This document shows positions 52,506 through 61,790 of a DNA stretch of 64,000 nt, one piece after another. The stretch's first letter is position 1. The number at the start of each line of letters is the position of its first letter. The notes under the pieces are model-generated. The model did no database searches, had not been told where the DNA came from, and worked only from the letters and a program-made list of their open reading frames with translations. This DNA comes from Sinorhizobium meliloti 4H41 (GTDB taxonomy: Bacteria > Pseudomonadota > Alphaproteobacteria > Rhizobiales > Rhizobiaceae): assembly GCF_000375585.1 (NCBI RefSeq), contig NZ_AQWP01000001.1, positions 944,788 to 1,008,787 on the forward strand, in the 5' to 3' direction. Both the position numbers and the translations under genes were made by a program.

Positions 52506-54104
52506 ATGCTGACCGACCATTTCCGCCCGCAGTCCTTCAACGGGATCGATGACATCGTCATCGTCGGCGGCGGCCTTGCCGGGCTTTTCTGCGCGCTGAA
52601 ACTGGCGCCGCGTCCCGTTACGATCCTTGCCGCCGCACCGATCGGCTACGGCGCTTCCTCGGCCTGGGCGCAAGGCGGCATAGCCGCCGCGATGAGCAGG
52701 GGCGATACATTCGAGAAGCATGTCGCCGACACGGTTGCGGCCGGTGCCGGTATCGTCGACGAGAAGATGACGCGCATGATGGTCGCAGAGGGCCCGGCCC
52801 GCATCCACGATCTGCTCGAATTCGGGGTGCCCTTCGACCGCGACCTGGAGGGAAAGCTCCTGCTTTCGCGGGAAGCCGCGCATTCCGAGCGGCGCATCGT
52901 CCGCGTCAAGGGCGACATGGCCGGCAAGTCGATCATGGAGGCGCTCATTGCCGCGGTGCGCAATACCCCGTCGATCCGGGTGATCGAGGGCTACGTGGTC
53001 GAGGAACTGGTGCGCGAGGGCCGGTTCATCTCCGGCGTGATCGCGCGGCCGGATGCCGGCCAGTCGAAGAGCCGCGTTTCCTTCCCGGCGCGCGCCGTCG
53101 TTCTTTGCTCGGGCGGTGTCGGCCATCTCTATGCGGTCACCACCAATCCATGGGAAGCATGCGGCCAGGGCGTCGGCATGGCGGCGCGGGCGGGCGCCAT
53201 CATTGCCGATCCCGAGTTCGTCCAGTTTCATCCGACCGCGATAGACATCGGCAAGGACCCGGCGCCGCTTGCCACCGAGGCGTTGCGCGGAGATGGCGCC
53301 ACCCTGGTGAACTCGCAAGGCCGCCGTTTCATGCTCGACATCCATCCCGATGGAGAGCTCGCGCCGCGCGATATCGTCTCGCGTGGGGTCTTTGCGGAAG
53401 TCCAGGCCGGACGCGGCGCCTTCCTCGATTGCACAAAGGCCGTCGGCAGGCATTTTCCTGAGATGTTCCCGACCGTCTACGCCTCATGCATGGCAGCGGG
53501 CATCGATCCGGTCAGGCAACCGATCCCCGTCACGCCTGCCGTGCACTACCACATGGGCGGCGTGCTGACGGACGGGGAGGGGCGTACCTCCATCGACGGC
53601 CTCTGGGCGGCGGGCGAAGTGACATCGACCGGCGTTCACGGCGCGAACCGTCTTGCCTCGAATTCGCTGCTGGAGGCGGTCGTCTTCGCGGCGCGGATCG
53701 CGGAGAATATCAAGGGCAGCCTGCCGGCCCCGAAGCTGACTGCCTGGGGCGACAATGCCGGCGAGAACGACGATCCGGTGACGGTCGAGGACAGCCCGCC
53801 TTTCAAGGTGCTGCGGCAATTGATGAGCGATTGCGTCGGGGTCGTGCGTACGCGCGAAAGCCTGACCCGGGCGATCCGGGGGATTGCGGAACTCGAGAGG
53901 ACGAACAAGCGCCTGCGCTTCGCCAATATCGTTACCACGGCCAAGCTCATCGCGATCGCCGCCCTGCAGCGGACGGAAAGCCGCGGCGGTCATTTTCGGG
54001 CCGATTGCCCGGACGAGCGACCGGAATGGCGGCGCCGGACCTATCTGACGCTTGCCCAGGCGGAGCGTCTGGCCGCGGACGTGGCCGAGAGCGAGCCGGC
54101 ATGA
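52506..54104 (+). CDS. nadB: L-aspartate oxidase NadB
   Basis: A 532-residue FAD enzyme that oxidises aspartate to iminoaspartate. It shows the FAD-binding [13 protein letters not shown] near residue 18, [22 protein letters not shown], and the flavin-contact segment [40 protein letters not shown]. It lies 49 bases after nadA and 49 bases before nadC in one operon. Confidence 0.96.
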   Translation: MLTDHFRPQSFNGIDDIVIVGGGLAGLFCALKLAPRPVTILAAAPIGYGASSAWAQGGIAAAMSRGDTFEKHVADTVAAGAGIVDEKMTRMMVAEGPARIHDLLEFGVPFDRDLEGKLLLSREAAHSERRIVRVKGDMAGKSIMEALIAAVRNTPSIRVIEGYVVEELVREGRFISGVIARPDAGQSKSRVSFPARAVVLCSGGVGHLYAVTTNPWEACGQGVGMAARAGAIIADPEFVQFHPTAIDIGKDPAPLATEALRGDGATLVNSQGRRFMLDIHPDGELAPRDIVSRGVFAEVQAGRGAFLDCTKAVGRHFPEMFPTVYASCMAAGIDPVRQPIPVTPAVHYHMGGVLTDGEGRTSIDGLWAAGEVTSTGVHGANRLASNSLLEAVVFAARIAENIKGSLPAPKLTAWGDNAGENDDPVTVEDSPPFKVLRQLMSDCVGVVRTRESLTRAIRGIAELERTNKRLRFANIVTTAKLIAIAALQRTESRGGHFRADCPDERPEWRRRTYLTLAQAERLAADVAESEPA

Positions 54105-54153
54105 CGGCGGCAAACGCGAAATTAGAAGCTACTCCAATCGCAGGAACGACATA

Positions 54154-55053
54154 ATGATCGCCCTTCGCCCGGAACTGCCCGCTCTCATGGTCGAGGAGCA
54201 GGTGAAAGCGGCCCTTTTGGAAGATCTCGGCCGGGCCGGTGACATCACCACCCTTTCGACGATCGGGCCGGAGCGGACAGCCGCCGCGAATATGAGCGTG
54301 CGCGAAGCGGGCGTGATTGCGGGGCTGGAACTGGCGCGAACCGCCTTCCGCCTGATCGACCCGTCGATCCGCTTCGAGGCGCTCGCTGCGGACGGCGACC
54401 GGGTGGCGCCAGGTACGACGATTGCGCGAATTTCCGGCCGTGCCCGAGGACTCCTTTCGGCCGAGCGGGTGGCGCTCAACTTTCTCATGCATCTCTCGGG
54501 GGTCGCGACCTACACGGCGACGTTCGCCGACGAGATCGCCCATACGGGCGCCAAGGTCTGCTGCACGCGCAAGACGATCCCCGGCCTTCGCGCTCTCGAA
54601 AAATACGCCGTTCGCCTCGGCGGCGGCTCCAATCATCGTTACGGCCTCGACGACGCGGTGCTGATCAAGGATAACCACATCGCCGTTTCCGGCGGTGTTG
54701 CCGGCGCCGTCCGCGCCGCGCGGGCCTATTGCGGCCATCTTGTCAAGGTCGAGGTCGAAGTCGACGGCCTCGCCCAGTTGCGCGAGGCACTGACCGCCTC
54801 GCCGGACGTGGTCCTGCTCGACAATATGGGGCCGGAACTGCTGCGCGAGGCCGTCGCAATCAACGCGGCACATTGGGGACTGTCCGCCGCTTCCTATCCC
54901 GGTGACCTGCGCCGCACCAGGCTGGAGGCGTCGGGAAACGTTAAGATCGAAACCATTCGGGCAATCGCCGAAACGGGCGTCGACTACATCTCGACTTCGA
55001 AGATCACGATGGCCGCACCGACGCTCGACATCGGTCTGGACGTGTCGATTTAG
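54154..55053 (+). CDS. nadC: Nicotinate-nucleotide pyrophosphorylase NadC
   Basis: A 299-residue quinolinate phosphoribosyltransferase that forms nicotinate mononucleotide, last of the three steps shared by nadABC. It carries EDLGRAGDITT, RVALNFLMHLSGVATYT, CTRKTIPGLRALEKYAVRLGG and VEVEVDGLAQLREAL, with the C-terminal VDYISTSKITMAAPTLDIGLD. The start at 54154 follows CAGGAA; the open frame upstream overlaps nadB and has no support. Confidence 0.96.
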   Translation: MIALRPELPALMVEEQVKAALLEDLGRAGDITTLSTIGPERTAAANMSVREAGVIAGLELARTAFRLIDPSIRFEALAADGDRVAPGTTIARISGRARGLLSAERVALNFLMHLSGVATYTATFADEIAHTGAKVCCTRKTIPGLRALEKYAVRLGGGSNHRYGLDDAVLIKDNHIAVSGGVAGAVRAARAYCGHLVKVEVEVDGLAQLREALTASPDVVLLDNMGPELLREAVAINAAHWGLSAASYPGDLRRTRLEASGNVKIETIRAIAETGVDYISTSKITMAAPTLDIGLDVSI

Positions 55054-55155
55054 CTCAATTCGCCGGATGACTGCAACTCAGCCGCGTTTTTGCGGAACGA
55101 CCTCGGCAGCCGCGCGTTGTCTTCTATCGACCCGCGAGTGAGAGGGAGAACTCCG

Positions 55156-55674
55156 ATGATGAGAACGATGATCGCGATCGCCTGTGCGGCAGGCTTGGCG
55201 GGTGCCGCTTCGGCACAACAATCCTCGCAAACGGCAACGGCCGAGTTCGTGGGCAAGGACGGTACCGACATCGGGCGGGCCACTTTGACGGCAGGTGGCA
55301 AGGGCGTGCTGATCGAGATGGAGATAAGCGGCCTGCCGAAGGATACCTGGGTCGCTTTTCATGCTCACGAAATGGGGCGCTGCGATCCCAAGGACGGGTT
55401 CGAGTCGGCGGGAAAGCATTTTGCCGGCGAGGATGAAAATTCCGAGCACGGCTTCCTCGCTTCCAATGGCCCGCATGCCGGCGACATGCCCAACCAGTAT
55501 GTCGGCGCCGATGGCATCCTGCGCGCCCAGGTCTTCAACAGCTTCGTGTCTCTCGACGACAAGGCCACCGCCCTTCGCGGCCGGGCCCTGGTGATCCATA
55601 TGCATTCGGACGACAACCGCAGCCAGCCCTCCGGCGATGCCGGCGACCGGCTGGCCTGCGCGGTGGTGAAATAG
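55156..55674 (+). CDS. sodC: Periplasmic Cu-Zn superoxide dismutase
   Basis: A 172-residue protein with a signal peptide (MMRTMIAIACAAGLAGAASA). Metal ligands are visible: FHAHEMG (two Cu His), GKHFAGEDENSEHG (bridging and Zn His), GPHAGDMPN (Zn His and Asp) and VIHMHSDD (Cu His). A cysteine pair (GRC and LAC) should form the structural disulfide. It removes superoxide in the periplasm. A GAGGGAG site precedes the first of two ATG codons. The next gene, nadQ, converges on it. Confidence 0.93.
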   Translation: MMRTMIAIACAAGLAGAASAQQSSQTATAEFVGKDGTDIGRATLTAGGKGVLIEMEISGLPKDTWVAFHAHEMGRCDPKDGFESAGKHFAGEDENSEHGFLASNGPHAGDMPNQYVGADGILRAQVFNSFVSLDDKATALRGRALVIHMHSDDNRSQPSGDAGDRLACAVVK

Positions 55675-55727
55675 TGCATCTCGCCCGGTGCGCAGCGGTT
55701 TTGGCAAAACGCGGCGCGCTTTAAGGT

Positions 55728-56696
55728 TCAGCGGCCGCCGACCTTGAGGCCGGGCGCTGGCCGCTCGTCCAGGATTTGGCGGCGGAAGCGGAAGAGTGCG
55801 GCCGGACGGCCACCGGTGGATGCCAGGGTCTCTCCCGTCGGCTCGACGAGCTCCGCTCCTTCGACCAGCCGGCGGAAGTTCTGCTTGTGGAGATGGCGGC
55901 CTGAAATCGCCTCGACGGTGGCCTGCAGATCGGTAAGGGTGAATGCCGGCGGCATCAGCTCGAAGACCACCGGCCGGTATTTGAGCTTGCCGCGCAGTCT
56001 CGCGACAGCGGTCGCGACGATCCGGCGATGGTCGTGGCGCATCGCCAGTCCTGCCGCGGGATTTTCCGGATCGCGGCAATGGCCGTCGATCACGGCCTCG
56101 CGCACCAAACCCGCCTCATAGAGCAATTCGTAGCGCTCCAGCACGCGCTCTTCGTCCCAGGGAAAATCGTCAAGGCCGAAGGCGAGGCGTACTCGTGAAC
56201 GACGCTGCGCCGAGGCCGGCTTTTCGTCGCCGGACTCCCAGCGAACAAGCGCCGGCAGGATGGTCTGGTCGAGTATCGCGGGACGTCCGAGACGCCAGTC
56301 TTCCCAGGGCAGATAGCCGTACCAGTCGCGCCAATGGGCGCCCGCCTCGGCCAGCCTCTCGTTGTTCTCGGCGTCAGTGCGCGTCAGCGCCAGGTAGCCG
56401 ACGGACACCATGTGCTTGCCTTCCTCGCCGGGCAGACGCTGGCGCCCGCGGTCGCCGAAGGTGTAGAGCTGCTCGATATAGCCGAGCTTGAGCGCCGTAC
56501 GCTTTTCGACGCGGGCCCGCAGGCTGGCCTCGAAAGTGCGGTGGCGGGCCGGATCGAAGGGGCCGAAGGGCAGGCTGTCGCGAGCGTCCCCGTCCGCCTC
56601 GCTGACCGCGAGGATGCGCGGGCTGCGACTGACGACCGCGACGATCACGGCATTGAGCCCGATCTCGACCGTGACCGGCTGCGCTTCACCCGGCAT
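55728..56696 (-). CDS. nadQ: NadQ-type Nudix-related regulator of NAD synthesis
   Basis: A 322-residue protein with an N-terminal Nudix-like domain (VTVEIGLNAVIVAVVSRSPRILAV...GYIEQLYTFGDRGR), in which the catalytic Nudix box is not intact, and a C-terminal winged-helix region (YRPVVFELMPPAFTLTDLQATVEAISGRHLHKQNFRRLVEGAELVEPTGE). This is the COG4111 family, described as the alphaproteobacterial repressor of nadABC. The perfect palindrome before nadA, 4.4 kb away, is the expected target. The gene is last in a minus-strand operon and its start overlaps the phosphatase gene by 11 bases. Confidence 0.85.
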   Translation of the reverse strand: MPGEAQPVTVEIGLNAVIVAVVSRSPRILAVSEADGDARDSLPFGPFDPARHRTFEASLRARVEKRTALKLGYIEQLYTFGDRGRQRLPGEEGKHMVSVGYLALTRTDAENNERLAEAGAHWRDWYGYLPWEDWRLGRPAILDQTILPALVRWESGDEKPASAQRRSRVRLAFGLDDFPWDEERVLERYELLYEAGLVREAVIDGHCRDPENPAAGLAMRHDHRRIVATAVARLRGKLKYRPVVFELMPPAFTLTDLQATVEAISGRHLHKQNFRRLVEGAELVEPTGETLASTGGRPAALFRFRRQILDERPAPGLKVGGR

Positions 56697-57219
56697 GCTG
56701 CACGTCTTGCAGGGGCAGGATGAACGGAGCATTGCCGTCGGCATCCGCGCCGCGGCCGATGGCTCGCACTGCGGCGACGAGCGCACCCTTGCGGGACAAC
56801 GCCCGGTCGCCGATTTCCACGAGCCGCGCATTCGGCGTCGCATAGGGCGAGGCAAGCCGGAGGCGCTTCGCGAGCGCGTGGTCGTCCTGGTCCGGTTCGA
56901 CGGCGAGTGCGGCGATCAGCGCGGCCGCAGGCGAGCGGGAGACGCCCATCCAGCAATGTATGAGCATCGGCCGCGTCCGGTCCCATTGGCGGGCGAAATC
57001 GATGATTCGCTGAACGTGTTCTTCCTGGGGCGCAATCAGGTCGCCCGTTCCGGCGAAGCTGATGTCGTTGACGCCGATCGTCAGATGCTTCGCATGATCG
57101 ATGACGGCTGGGCGATGAAAGTTCTGATCCTTCGCAAGCAGGCTCAGCATTTCGCGGCAGCCGTGCCGGACGGCCATTTCCGCGATACGCTGAAGCGGCG
57201 AGACGACGATTGCCGTCAT
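56686..57219 (-). CDS. Tyrosine phosphatase-like protein
   Basis: A 177-residue protein with the cysteine-phosphatase signature HCWMGVSRS (His88, Cys89, Arg95), preceded by TRPMLI and followed by AAALIAAL. The family fold is dual-specificity/PTP type; the substrate is unknown. An AGGAGG ribosome site lies seven bases before the ATG. It begins two bases after the HD-family gene and overlaps nadQ, so all are one transcript. Confidence 0.87.
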   Translation of the reverse strand: MTAIVVSPLQRIAEMAVRHGCREMLSLLAKDQNFHRPAVIDHAKHLTIGVNDISFAGTGDLIAPQEEHVQRIIDFARQWDRTRPMLIHCWMGVSRSPAAALIAALAVEPDQDDHALAKRLRLASPYATPNARLVEIGDRALSRKGALVAAVRAIGRGADADGNAPFILPLQDVQHAG

Positions 57220-57221
57220 GG

Positions 57222-57830
57222 TCACGCCTCCTGTCTCGCCCTGGCGCGTTCGGACTCCAGCGCATTGAAGCGCGTGGCGAAGAGCCGCTGCGCCTCGACC
57301 GCGGGCAGAGGGTCGATCAGCAACGCCTCGCGGGTGATGCCGCGCGGCTGACCGAAGAACTTTCGGGCCTCCTCTGCGGAAAAGCCGGCAAGTTCCGTCG
57401 CTTCGAAATAGGCCGCGATACGGTCGGCCTTCTTGATCCGCTCCTTGAGCTCCCTGGGCGTATGTGCCGGAAGCCCGAAGCGCAGGTGGACCGCATTCTC
57501 CAGGCGCTTCTCCACGGTCTTGTAACCGCCGCCGACGACGGCCTTGAACGGCGAGATCATGTCGCCGATGACGTATTCCGGCGCGTCGTGAAGCAGGGCC
57601 ATCAGGCAATCCTGGGCATCGCAGCGATTGGTGCGGCGGAAAATCTCCTCGACAACGAGGCTGTGCTGGGCAACGGAGAAGGCGTGGTCGCCGGAAGTCT
57701 GCCCGTTCCAACGCGCTACGCGGGCAAGTCCGTGGGCGATGTCGGAAAGCTCGACGTCGAGCGGTGAGGGGTCGAGAAGATCGAGCCGCCGCCCGGAAAG
57801 CATACGCTGCCACGCACGCGCACTCATCAT
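57222..57830 (-). CDS. HD family hydrolase (YfbR-like)
   Basis: A 202-residue HD-domain phosphohydrolase. The metal ligands are seen in FSVAQHSLVVEEIF, LMALLHDAPEYVIGDM and KKADRIAAYFEA. The type is close to YfbR 5-prime-deoxynucleotidase-like proteins common in rhizobia. It overlaps the ygfZ gene by four bases and is separated from the phosphatase gene by two bases. Confidence 0.87.
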   Translation of the reverse strand: MMSARAWQRMLSGRRLDLLDPSPLDVELSDIAHGLARVARWNGQTSGDHAFSVAQHSLVVEEIFRRTNRCDAQDCLMALLHDAPEYVIGDMISPFKAVVGGGYKTVEKRLENAVHLRFGLPAHTPRELKERIKKADRIAAYFEATELAGFSAEEARKFFGQPRGITREALLIDPLPAVEAQRLFATRFNALESERARARQEA

Positions 57831-58675
57831 GCGCTCGCCTCGCCTGTCTCGTTCGGAAAGACGAGTCCCGTCCAGGCGGGCAGCGTGAGGGTAAGGCGCA
57901 CGTCGCCTGCAAGAATGGCCTCACCCTTGGCGATCGCTTCGCCTGCCTTGTCGATCCTGACGATAGCCAGGCCGTCCCGATCCAGTACGGTGCCGAGAGA
58001 ACCGATCGGCCGTCCGTTGACGGAAATGTTGGTCCCGCTCGGCGGCAGCGTCGCCTCGCCGGCGACGATGACAAGGCGGCGTCGCGCAGTGCCGCGGTGC
58101 TGCATGCGCGAAACGACTTCCTGCCCGACATAGCAGCCCTTGCGGAAGGAAAGGCCGCCGTTCATGTCCATGAGCACGTCATGCGGAAAGGCATCTTGCA
58201 GGTCGTAATCGCGCCCGGCAACGGCGATGCCCGCCGCGATTCTGAGCCGGTCCAGATCGGCGACGCCCGCTTCCGCTGCAGGCATGTCGCGATAGAGGCG
58301 GAAAGCGGACATGCCCGCCTTCTCGAACCGATGATCGCGATAGCTCTCGGCAGGCGCATCTTCTCCGAACACGACCGTCACCGGCGCCGGCGAATTGAGC
58401 GACAGCTCCACTGCCGATCGCAACTTGTACATCGTCAGGCGCTTGACGAGCGCTTCGGCTTGATCCTCCGTCGTCTCCAGACGCAACGCTTCGCCGTCGC
58501 GGGAGATCAGGAAATCGAAAAGGATCTTGCCCTGCGGCGTCAGCAGCGCGCCGGGCCTGACCTCGTCCGGGGTCAATGAGGCGATATCCGTTGTGATAAG
58601 CGTCTGAAGAAGGGTCTCCGCGTCCTTTCCGGAGACACGAATGATTGCGCGGCCGTCGAGGCAAACCATTGGCAT
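57827..58675 (-). CDS. ygfZ: YgfZ/GcvT-like folate-binding iron-sulfur protein
   Basis: A 282-residue protein with the YgfZ motif KGCYVGQEVVSRMQHRG, containing the conserved Cys. YgfZ helps maturation or repair of certain Fe-S enzymes, with folate. NadA needs an Fe-S cluster, so co-location with nadQ is suggestive. The ATG at 58675 is preceded by GGA at a usual distance. It heads a four-gene operon: ygfZ, HD, phosphatase, nadQ. Confidence 0.88.
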   Translation of the reverse strand: MPMVCLDGRAIIRVSGKDAETLLQTLITTDIASLTPDEVRPGALLTPQGKILFDFLISRDGEALRLETTEDQAEALVKRLTMYKLRSAVELSLNSPAPVTVVFGEDAPAESYRDHRFEKAGMSAFRLYRDMPAAEAGVADLDRLRIAAGIAVAGRDYDLQDAFPHDVLMDMNGGLSFRKGCYVGQEVVSRMQHRGTARRRLVIVAGEATLPPSGTNISVNGRPIGSLGTVLDRDGLAIVRIDKAGEAIAKGEAILAGDVRLTLTLPAWTGLVFPNETGEASA

Positions 58676-58783
58676 ATGTCGAGTCCTATTCTCTATTCCG
58701 AAGAGGTAGGATGTCTGCCGGGGAAGGGCAAGCATGCCGAGCGGGAACCGCCAGCATTTCCGTCTCTCCGGCACGAGACGCGC

Positions 58784-59527
58784 TCAATCGCCCGCGACGA
58801 AGAACTTCCACTTTCCATCCGGCGTGATGCCGACGCGGTAGAAATTGTAGGTGCCGAACTCTTCCATCCCGGCGAAATCGCCGGCGGTCACCAGTCGGAA
58901 GAGGTCGACCTTTTCCGGGGCGGTCAGCGACGAGAGCGGCTTCTCGGCGAAATAGGGCCAGACATAGGCCTCCTCGGGAGTACCCTTGTCCGCAAGCACG
59001 AAGCCCGTCGACATGACGTCGAGGAGGATGGCCAGAATTTCGATGCCGTCCTGGTCGCCGGAAAGACTTTTGAGTGCGGCAATCGGGTCGTCTTCCCCGG
59101 CGGTGGCGGTAACCTGGGTCTGGGTGGGGCCCTTGCCGAGCAGCGGGCGCAACCGCTCGATGTCACCCGAAGCCGCGGCCTCGACGATCAGTTCGCGCAT
59201 GCGTGCGACCGGCACCGGGATCTTCGAAACATCCGTCAGCACCTCGACAGGCTCCACAACGTCAGGCGCGGCGATCTCATCGTCCTTCGACTCGACGGCC
59301 GTCCTGTCGACGAGAGGGTCTGGCATCGGAATTTCGAGGGGGGCCCGTTCTTCCGGCGTGGACTCTTCGGCCTCGTCGCCTGGGGCTGCGTTCTGTTCGC
59401 CGGCAGGGGCAGGGGCGCCCTGAAACTCACTGAGCGCGAACGCGGGCGCAGGGGGCATGGTCGCGCTCGCCAGCAGCAACACGACAAGACCAACCGGGAG
59501 GGCCCGGTTTGCAGGGTTCCGGTTCAT
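58784..59527 (-). CDS. Exported protein of unknown function
   Basis: A 247-residue protein with a signal peptide (MNRNPANRALPVGLVVLLLA...APAFA), a Pro/Glu/Ala-rich acidic linker of about 70 residues, and a folded C-terminal domain (VARMRELIVEAAASGDIERLRPLLGKGPTQT to FYRVGITPDGKWKFFVAGD). I recognise it only as a conserved rhizobial exported protein; no enzyme motif is seen. It may be co-transcribed with the 89-residue gene 15 bases upstream. Confidence 0.78.
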   Translation of the reverse strand: MNRNPANRALPVGLVVLLLASATMPPAPAFALSEFQGAPAPAGEQNAAPGDEAEESTPEERAPLEIPMPDPLVDRTAVESKDDEIAAPDVVEPVEVLTDVSKIPVPVARMRELIVEAAASGDIERLRPLLGKGPTQTQVTATAGEDDPIAALKSLSGDQDGIEILAILLDVMSTGFVLADKGTPEEAYVWPYFAEKPLSSLTAPEKVDLFRLVTAGDFAGMEEFGTYNFYRVGITPDGKWKFFVAGD

Positions 59528-59542
59528 CGGGCAGTCCTGATG

Positions 59543-59812
59543 TTACTGAATCGTCCGCTCTGGCGAGAATTCTCCGGCGAGCATGCGCTCGCGAAGCGAA
59601 TTAAGCATTGCCTCGGCACCTTCTTCGCCATGAAGCCGGACGGTTTCGCGCATGGCCAGCGCAATCGCCGCATCGGCGATGATTTCGGGCTCGATGCCGT
59701 CGGCCATGCCATCCGCCCAAGCCTCGTTCTGGTGCTCGAGCGCCGCCTGCATCTTCTCGTGGACGATCATGTCGTCGATGTCTGTCAGGCTTGGTTCCAT
59801 CATTCGTTCCAT
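59543..59812 (-). CDS. Small acidic protein of unknown function, 89 residues
   Basis: An acidic, helix-rich protein (MERMMEPSLTDIDDMIVHEK to SLRERMLAGEFSPERTIQ) without signal peptide or membrane segments. Alternative starts at codons 4 or 5 are possible. It precedes the exported-protein gene by 15 bases on the same strand. Not recognised as a named family. Confidence 0.68.
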   Translation of the reverse strand: MERMMEPSLTDIDDMIVHEKMQAALEHQNEAWADGMADGIEPEIIADAAIALAMRETVRLHGEEGAEAMLNSLRERMLAGEFSPERTIQ

Positions 59813-59969
59813 GCGGCTTCCATTACGTGCACTGGCTAACCTAACGCCTATCCGCTGAACCGCAACTGAACGGGCAGACAGGCCGGCTACTTCTTATCAC
59901 TCTCTTAACAAACTTAGCAGCCTTTTCCCGAAACGACACGGGGTCAGGGAAAAAGAGGTTAATATCTTC

Positions 59970-60410
59970 CTAATTTCCAAAGCGGGCGACGATTTCCGAA
60001 ACGAGTGTTGCACCTTCGGCACGGTAGCGTTCTTCCGCGAGCGTCGCGGGCTCCGTACACCTGGTATAGACCGAGGCGAAGGTCCGATAGCCCCGGTTGA
60101 AAGCGGCGGTTATGCGCTCGCGCCGTTTCGGCTCTCCGGCCGCCTCCTTGTCGATCAGTTCCTGGGTGGAGCGGCGCCAGCCGTCCTCGGATTGGTCGAG
60201 ACAGAGATTGCGCAGATAATGCACCGAGCCGAGAATTTCGGCGAGGCGGATCAACCGCCGGTCGTAGGGGGTCGGCTTTTCCTCCTGCGCCGGGGAAGGA
60301 GCGGCCGTCTGCTGGGCAGGCTGCTTTTCCTGAGCCGCCACGCCCGCGGCGGTCGCAAGGAGAATGCCTGTCAGCAGCAACAGTCTGAACGGGAGCCGTT
60401 TATCGGTCAT
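59970..60410 (-). CDS. TIGR02301 family exported protein
   Basis: A 146-residue periplasmic protein: a signal peptide (MTDKRLPFRLLLLTGILLATAAGVAA), a Gln/Pro/Ala linker, then YDRRLIRLAEILGSVHYLRNLC and RRERITAAFNRGYRTFASVYTRC, which are the TIGR02301 marks. Two cysteines there may pair. Function unknown. Its start overlaps the NUDIX gene end by four bases (ATGA), so they form an operon. Confidence 0.85.
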   Translation of the reverse strand: MTDKRLPFRLLLLTGILLATAAGVAAQEKQPAQQTAAPSPAQEEKPTPYDRRLIRLAEILGSVHYLRNLCLDQSEDGWRRSTQELIDKEAAGEPKRRERITAAFNRGYRTFASVYTRCTEPATLAEERYRAEGATLVSEIVARFGN

Positions 60411-60871
60411 GCGCCCCTCAAATCCGAACTGACGCCGGTCGTCGCCTCAGGAATACGCCTTGGCCCGCCGGCAGCCAGCTTTTCCACGCAGTCGCGCACG
60501 CTTTCCGGAATGGGCAAGGTGAAAATCTCCTCCGGTGTGAACCAGCCAACGCCGGCGGCATCATCGCAGGCGATCGCGACCAAATCAGGATCGGCTTGGA
60601 CGGTGAAGACCGAAAGCAGGAAGTGACGCTCCTGCGGGCCTATACCGGGCAGGTCATAGATTTCGAAGAGCACGGGATCGCGGGCGCTGATGCCCGTTTC
60701 CTCGGCGAGTTCGCGCAATGCCGTCTGCGCAGGCGTCTCCCCGGGCTCCGCCCTGCCGCCGGGAAACGCGTACATGTCGGCTGACGGCGGATTGGCCCGC
60801 CGGACAAGAAGATAGCGGCCGTTCCGTTCGAGAATGGCGGAGGAGGCGCGCTCGGGTTGCTTCGTTATCAT
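60407..60871 (-). CDS. NUDIX hydrolase
   Basis: A 154-residue pyrophosphohydrolase with an intact Nudix box: GGRAEPGETPAQTALRELAEETG (GX5EX7REUXEEXGU). The substrate could be a nucleotide, sugar nucleotide or CoA derivative. The chosen ATG has AAGGTGA about 12 bases upstream; a GTG five codons earlier is an alternative. It is divergent from the SRAP gene with a 58-base gap, and coupled to the TIGR02301 gene. Confidence 0.88.
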   Translation of the reverse strand: MITKQPERASSAILERNGRYLLVRRANPPSADMYAFPGGRAEPGETPAQTALRELAEETGISARDPVLFEIYDLPGIGPQERHFLLSVFTVQADPDLVAIACDDAAGVGWFTPEEIFTLPIPESVRDCVEKLAAGGPRRIPEATTGVSSDLRGA

Positions 60872-60929
60872 GGAATCGAAAATCACCTTGGTCGTTGACC
60901 CATACTACGTGAAGTGCCACATCGATGTC

Positions 60930-61700
60930 ATGTGCGGACGTTTTGCGCTTACGGCCACGCCGGAGGAATTGCTGGAACTGTTTGGCCTGCTTGAAGCGGA
61001 GGGCTTTCCTGCGCGCTTCAACATCGCGCCGACGCAGCCGATAGTCGTTATCGTGGCCTCCGATCGGCCGGAACCGGGCAGCAACCTGCCGGAACGCAAG
61101 GCTGTCCTCGTCCGTTGGGGTTTCACGCCAGGCTGGGTAAAGGACCCGCGCAAGTTTCCGCTGCTCATCAACGCTCGGGCCGAAACCGCGATCGGCAAGG
61201 CCGCCTTCCGCGCCGCAATGCGCCATCGCCGCGTGCTGGTGCCGGCGTCCGGTTTCTACGAATGGCGCCGCCCCGTCAAGGGCAGCCGGGAGGCGTCGCA
61301 AGCCTTTTGGGTCCGGCCGAAAAAGGGCGGTATCGTGGCCTTTGCCGGGCTCATGGAGACCTGGTCTTCCGCCGACGGTTCGGAGGTCGACACCGCGGCG
61401 ATCCTCACCACCGATGCGAACGGCGCCGTCAGTCACATCCATGACCGCATGCCGGTCGTGATCCAGCCCGAAGACTTTTCCCGTTGGCTCGATTGCAAGA
61501 GCCAGGAACCTCGCGAGGTGGCCGACCTCATGGTGCCGGCGGCGGAGGATTATTTCGAAGCAATTCCCGTGTCGGACAAGGTCAACAAGGTCGCCAACAC
61601 CGGCCCTGAGCTTCAGGACGAGGTCACGCCCATAGCGCCGATCCCGAAGAGGGGGCGCTCTGACGATCGGGATGATGGCGGGCAGATGTCGCTGTTTTGA
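60930..61700 (+). CDS. SRAP/YedK family abasic-site-binding protein
   Basis: A 256-residue SOS-response-associated peptidase. After Met removal, Cys2 of MCGRFAL becomes the catalytic residue that forms a stable thiazolidine link with abasic sites in single-stranded DNA. Other active-site residues are Asn31 (RFNIAPTQ), the Glu in PASGFYEWRR and the His in SHIHDRMPVVI. It protects replication forks. The start is fixed by the Cys2 requirement; the open frame upstream overlaps the NUDIX gene. Confidence 0.94.
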   Translation: MCGRFALTATPEELLELFGLLEAEGFPARFNIAPTQPIVVIVASDRPEPGSNLPERKAVLVRWGFTPGWVKDPRKFPLLINARAETAIGKAAFRAAMRHRRVLVPASGFYEWRRPVKGSREASQAFWVRPKKGGIVAFAGLMETWSSADGSEVDTAAILTTDANGAVSHIHDRMPVVIQPEDFSRWLDCKSQEPREVADLMVPAAEDYFEAIPVSDKVNKVANTGPELQDEVTPIAPIPKRGRSDDRDDGGQMSLF

Positions 61701-61711
61701 GCCAAGGACCG

Positions 61712-61762
61712 CCCCTCATCCGGCCTGCCGGCCACCTTCTCCCCGGCAAGCGGGGCGAAGGG
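61712..61762. repeat. Rhizobial intergenic repeat (CCCCTCATCCG type)
   Basis: CCCCTCATCCGGCCTGCCGG then CACCTTCTCCCCGGCAAGCG and GGGCGAAGGG. It holds two small inverted repeats (GGCC/GGCC and CCCCG/CGGGG). The motif CCCCTCATCCG recurs at about 34430. This family is frequent in rhizobial chromosomes. Confidence 0.65.
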
Positions 61763-61790
61763 GACGCGCGGCGCTGCTCCCAGATCGGAA

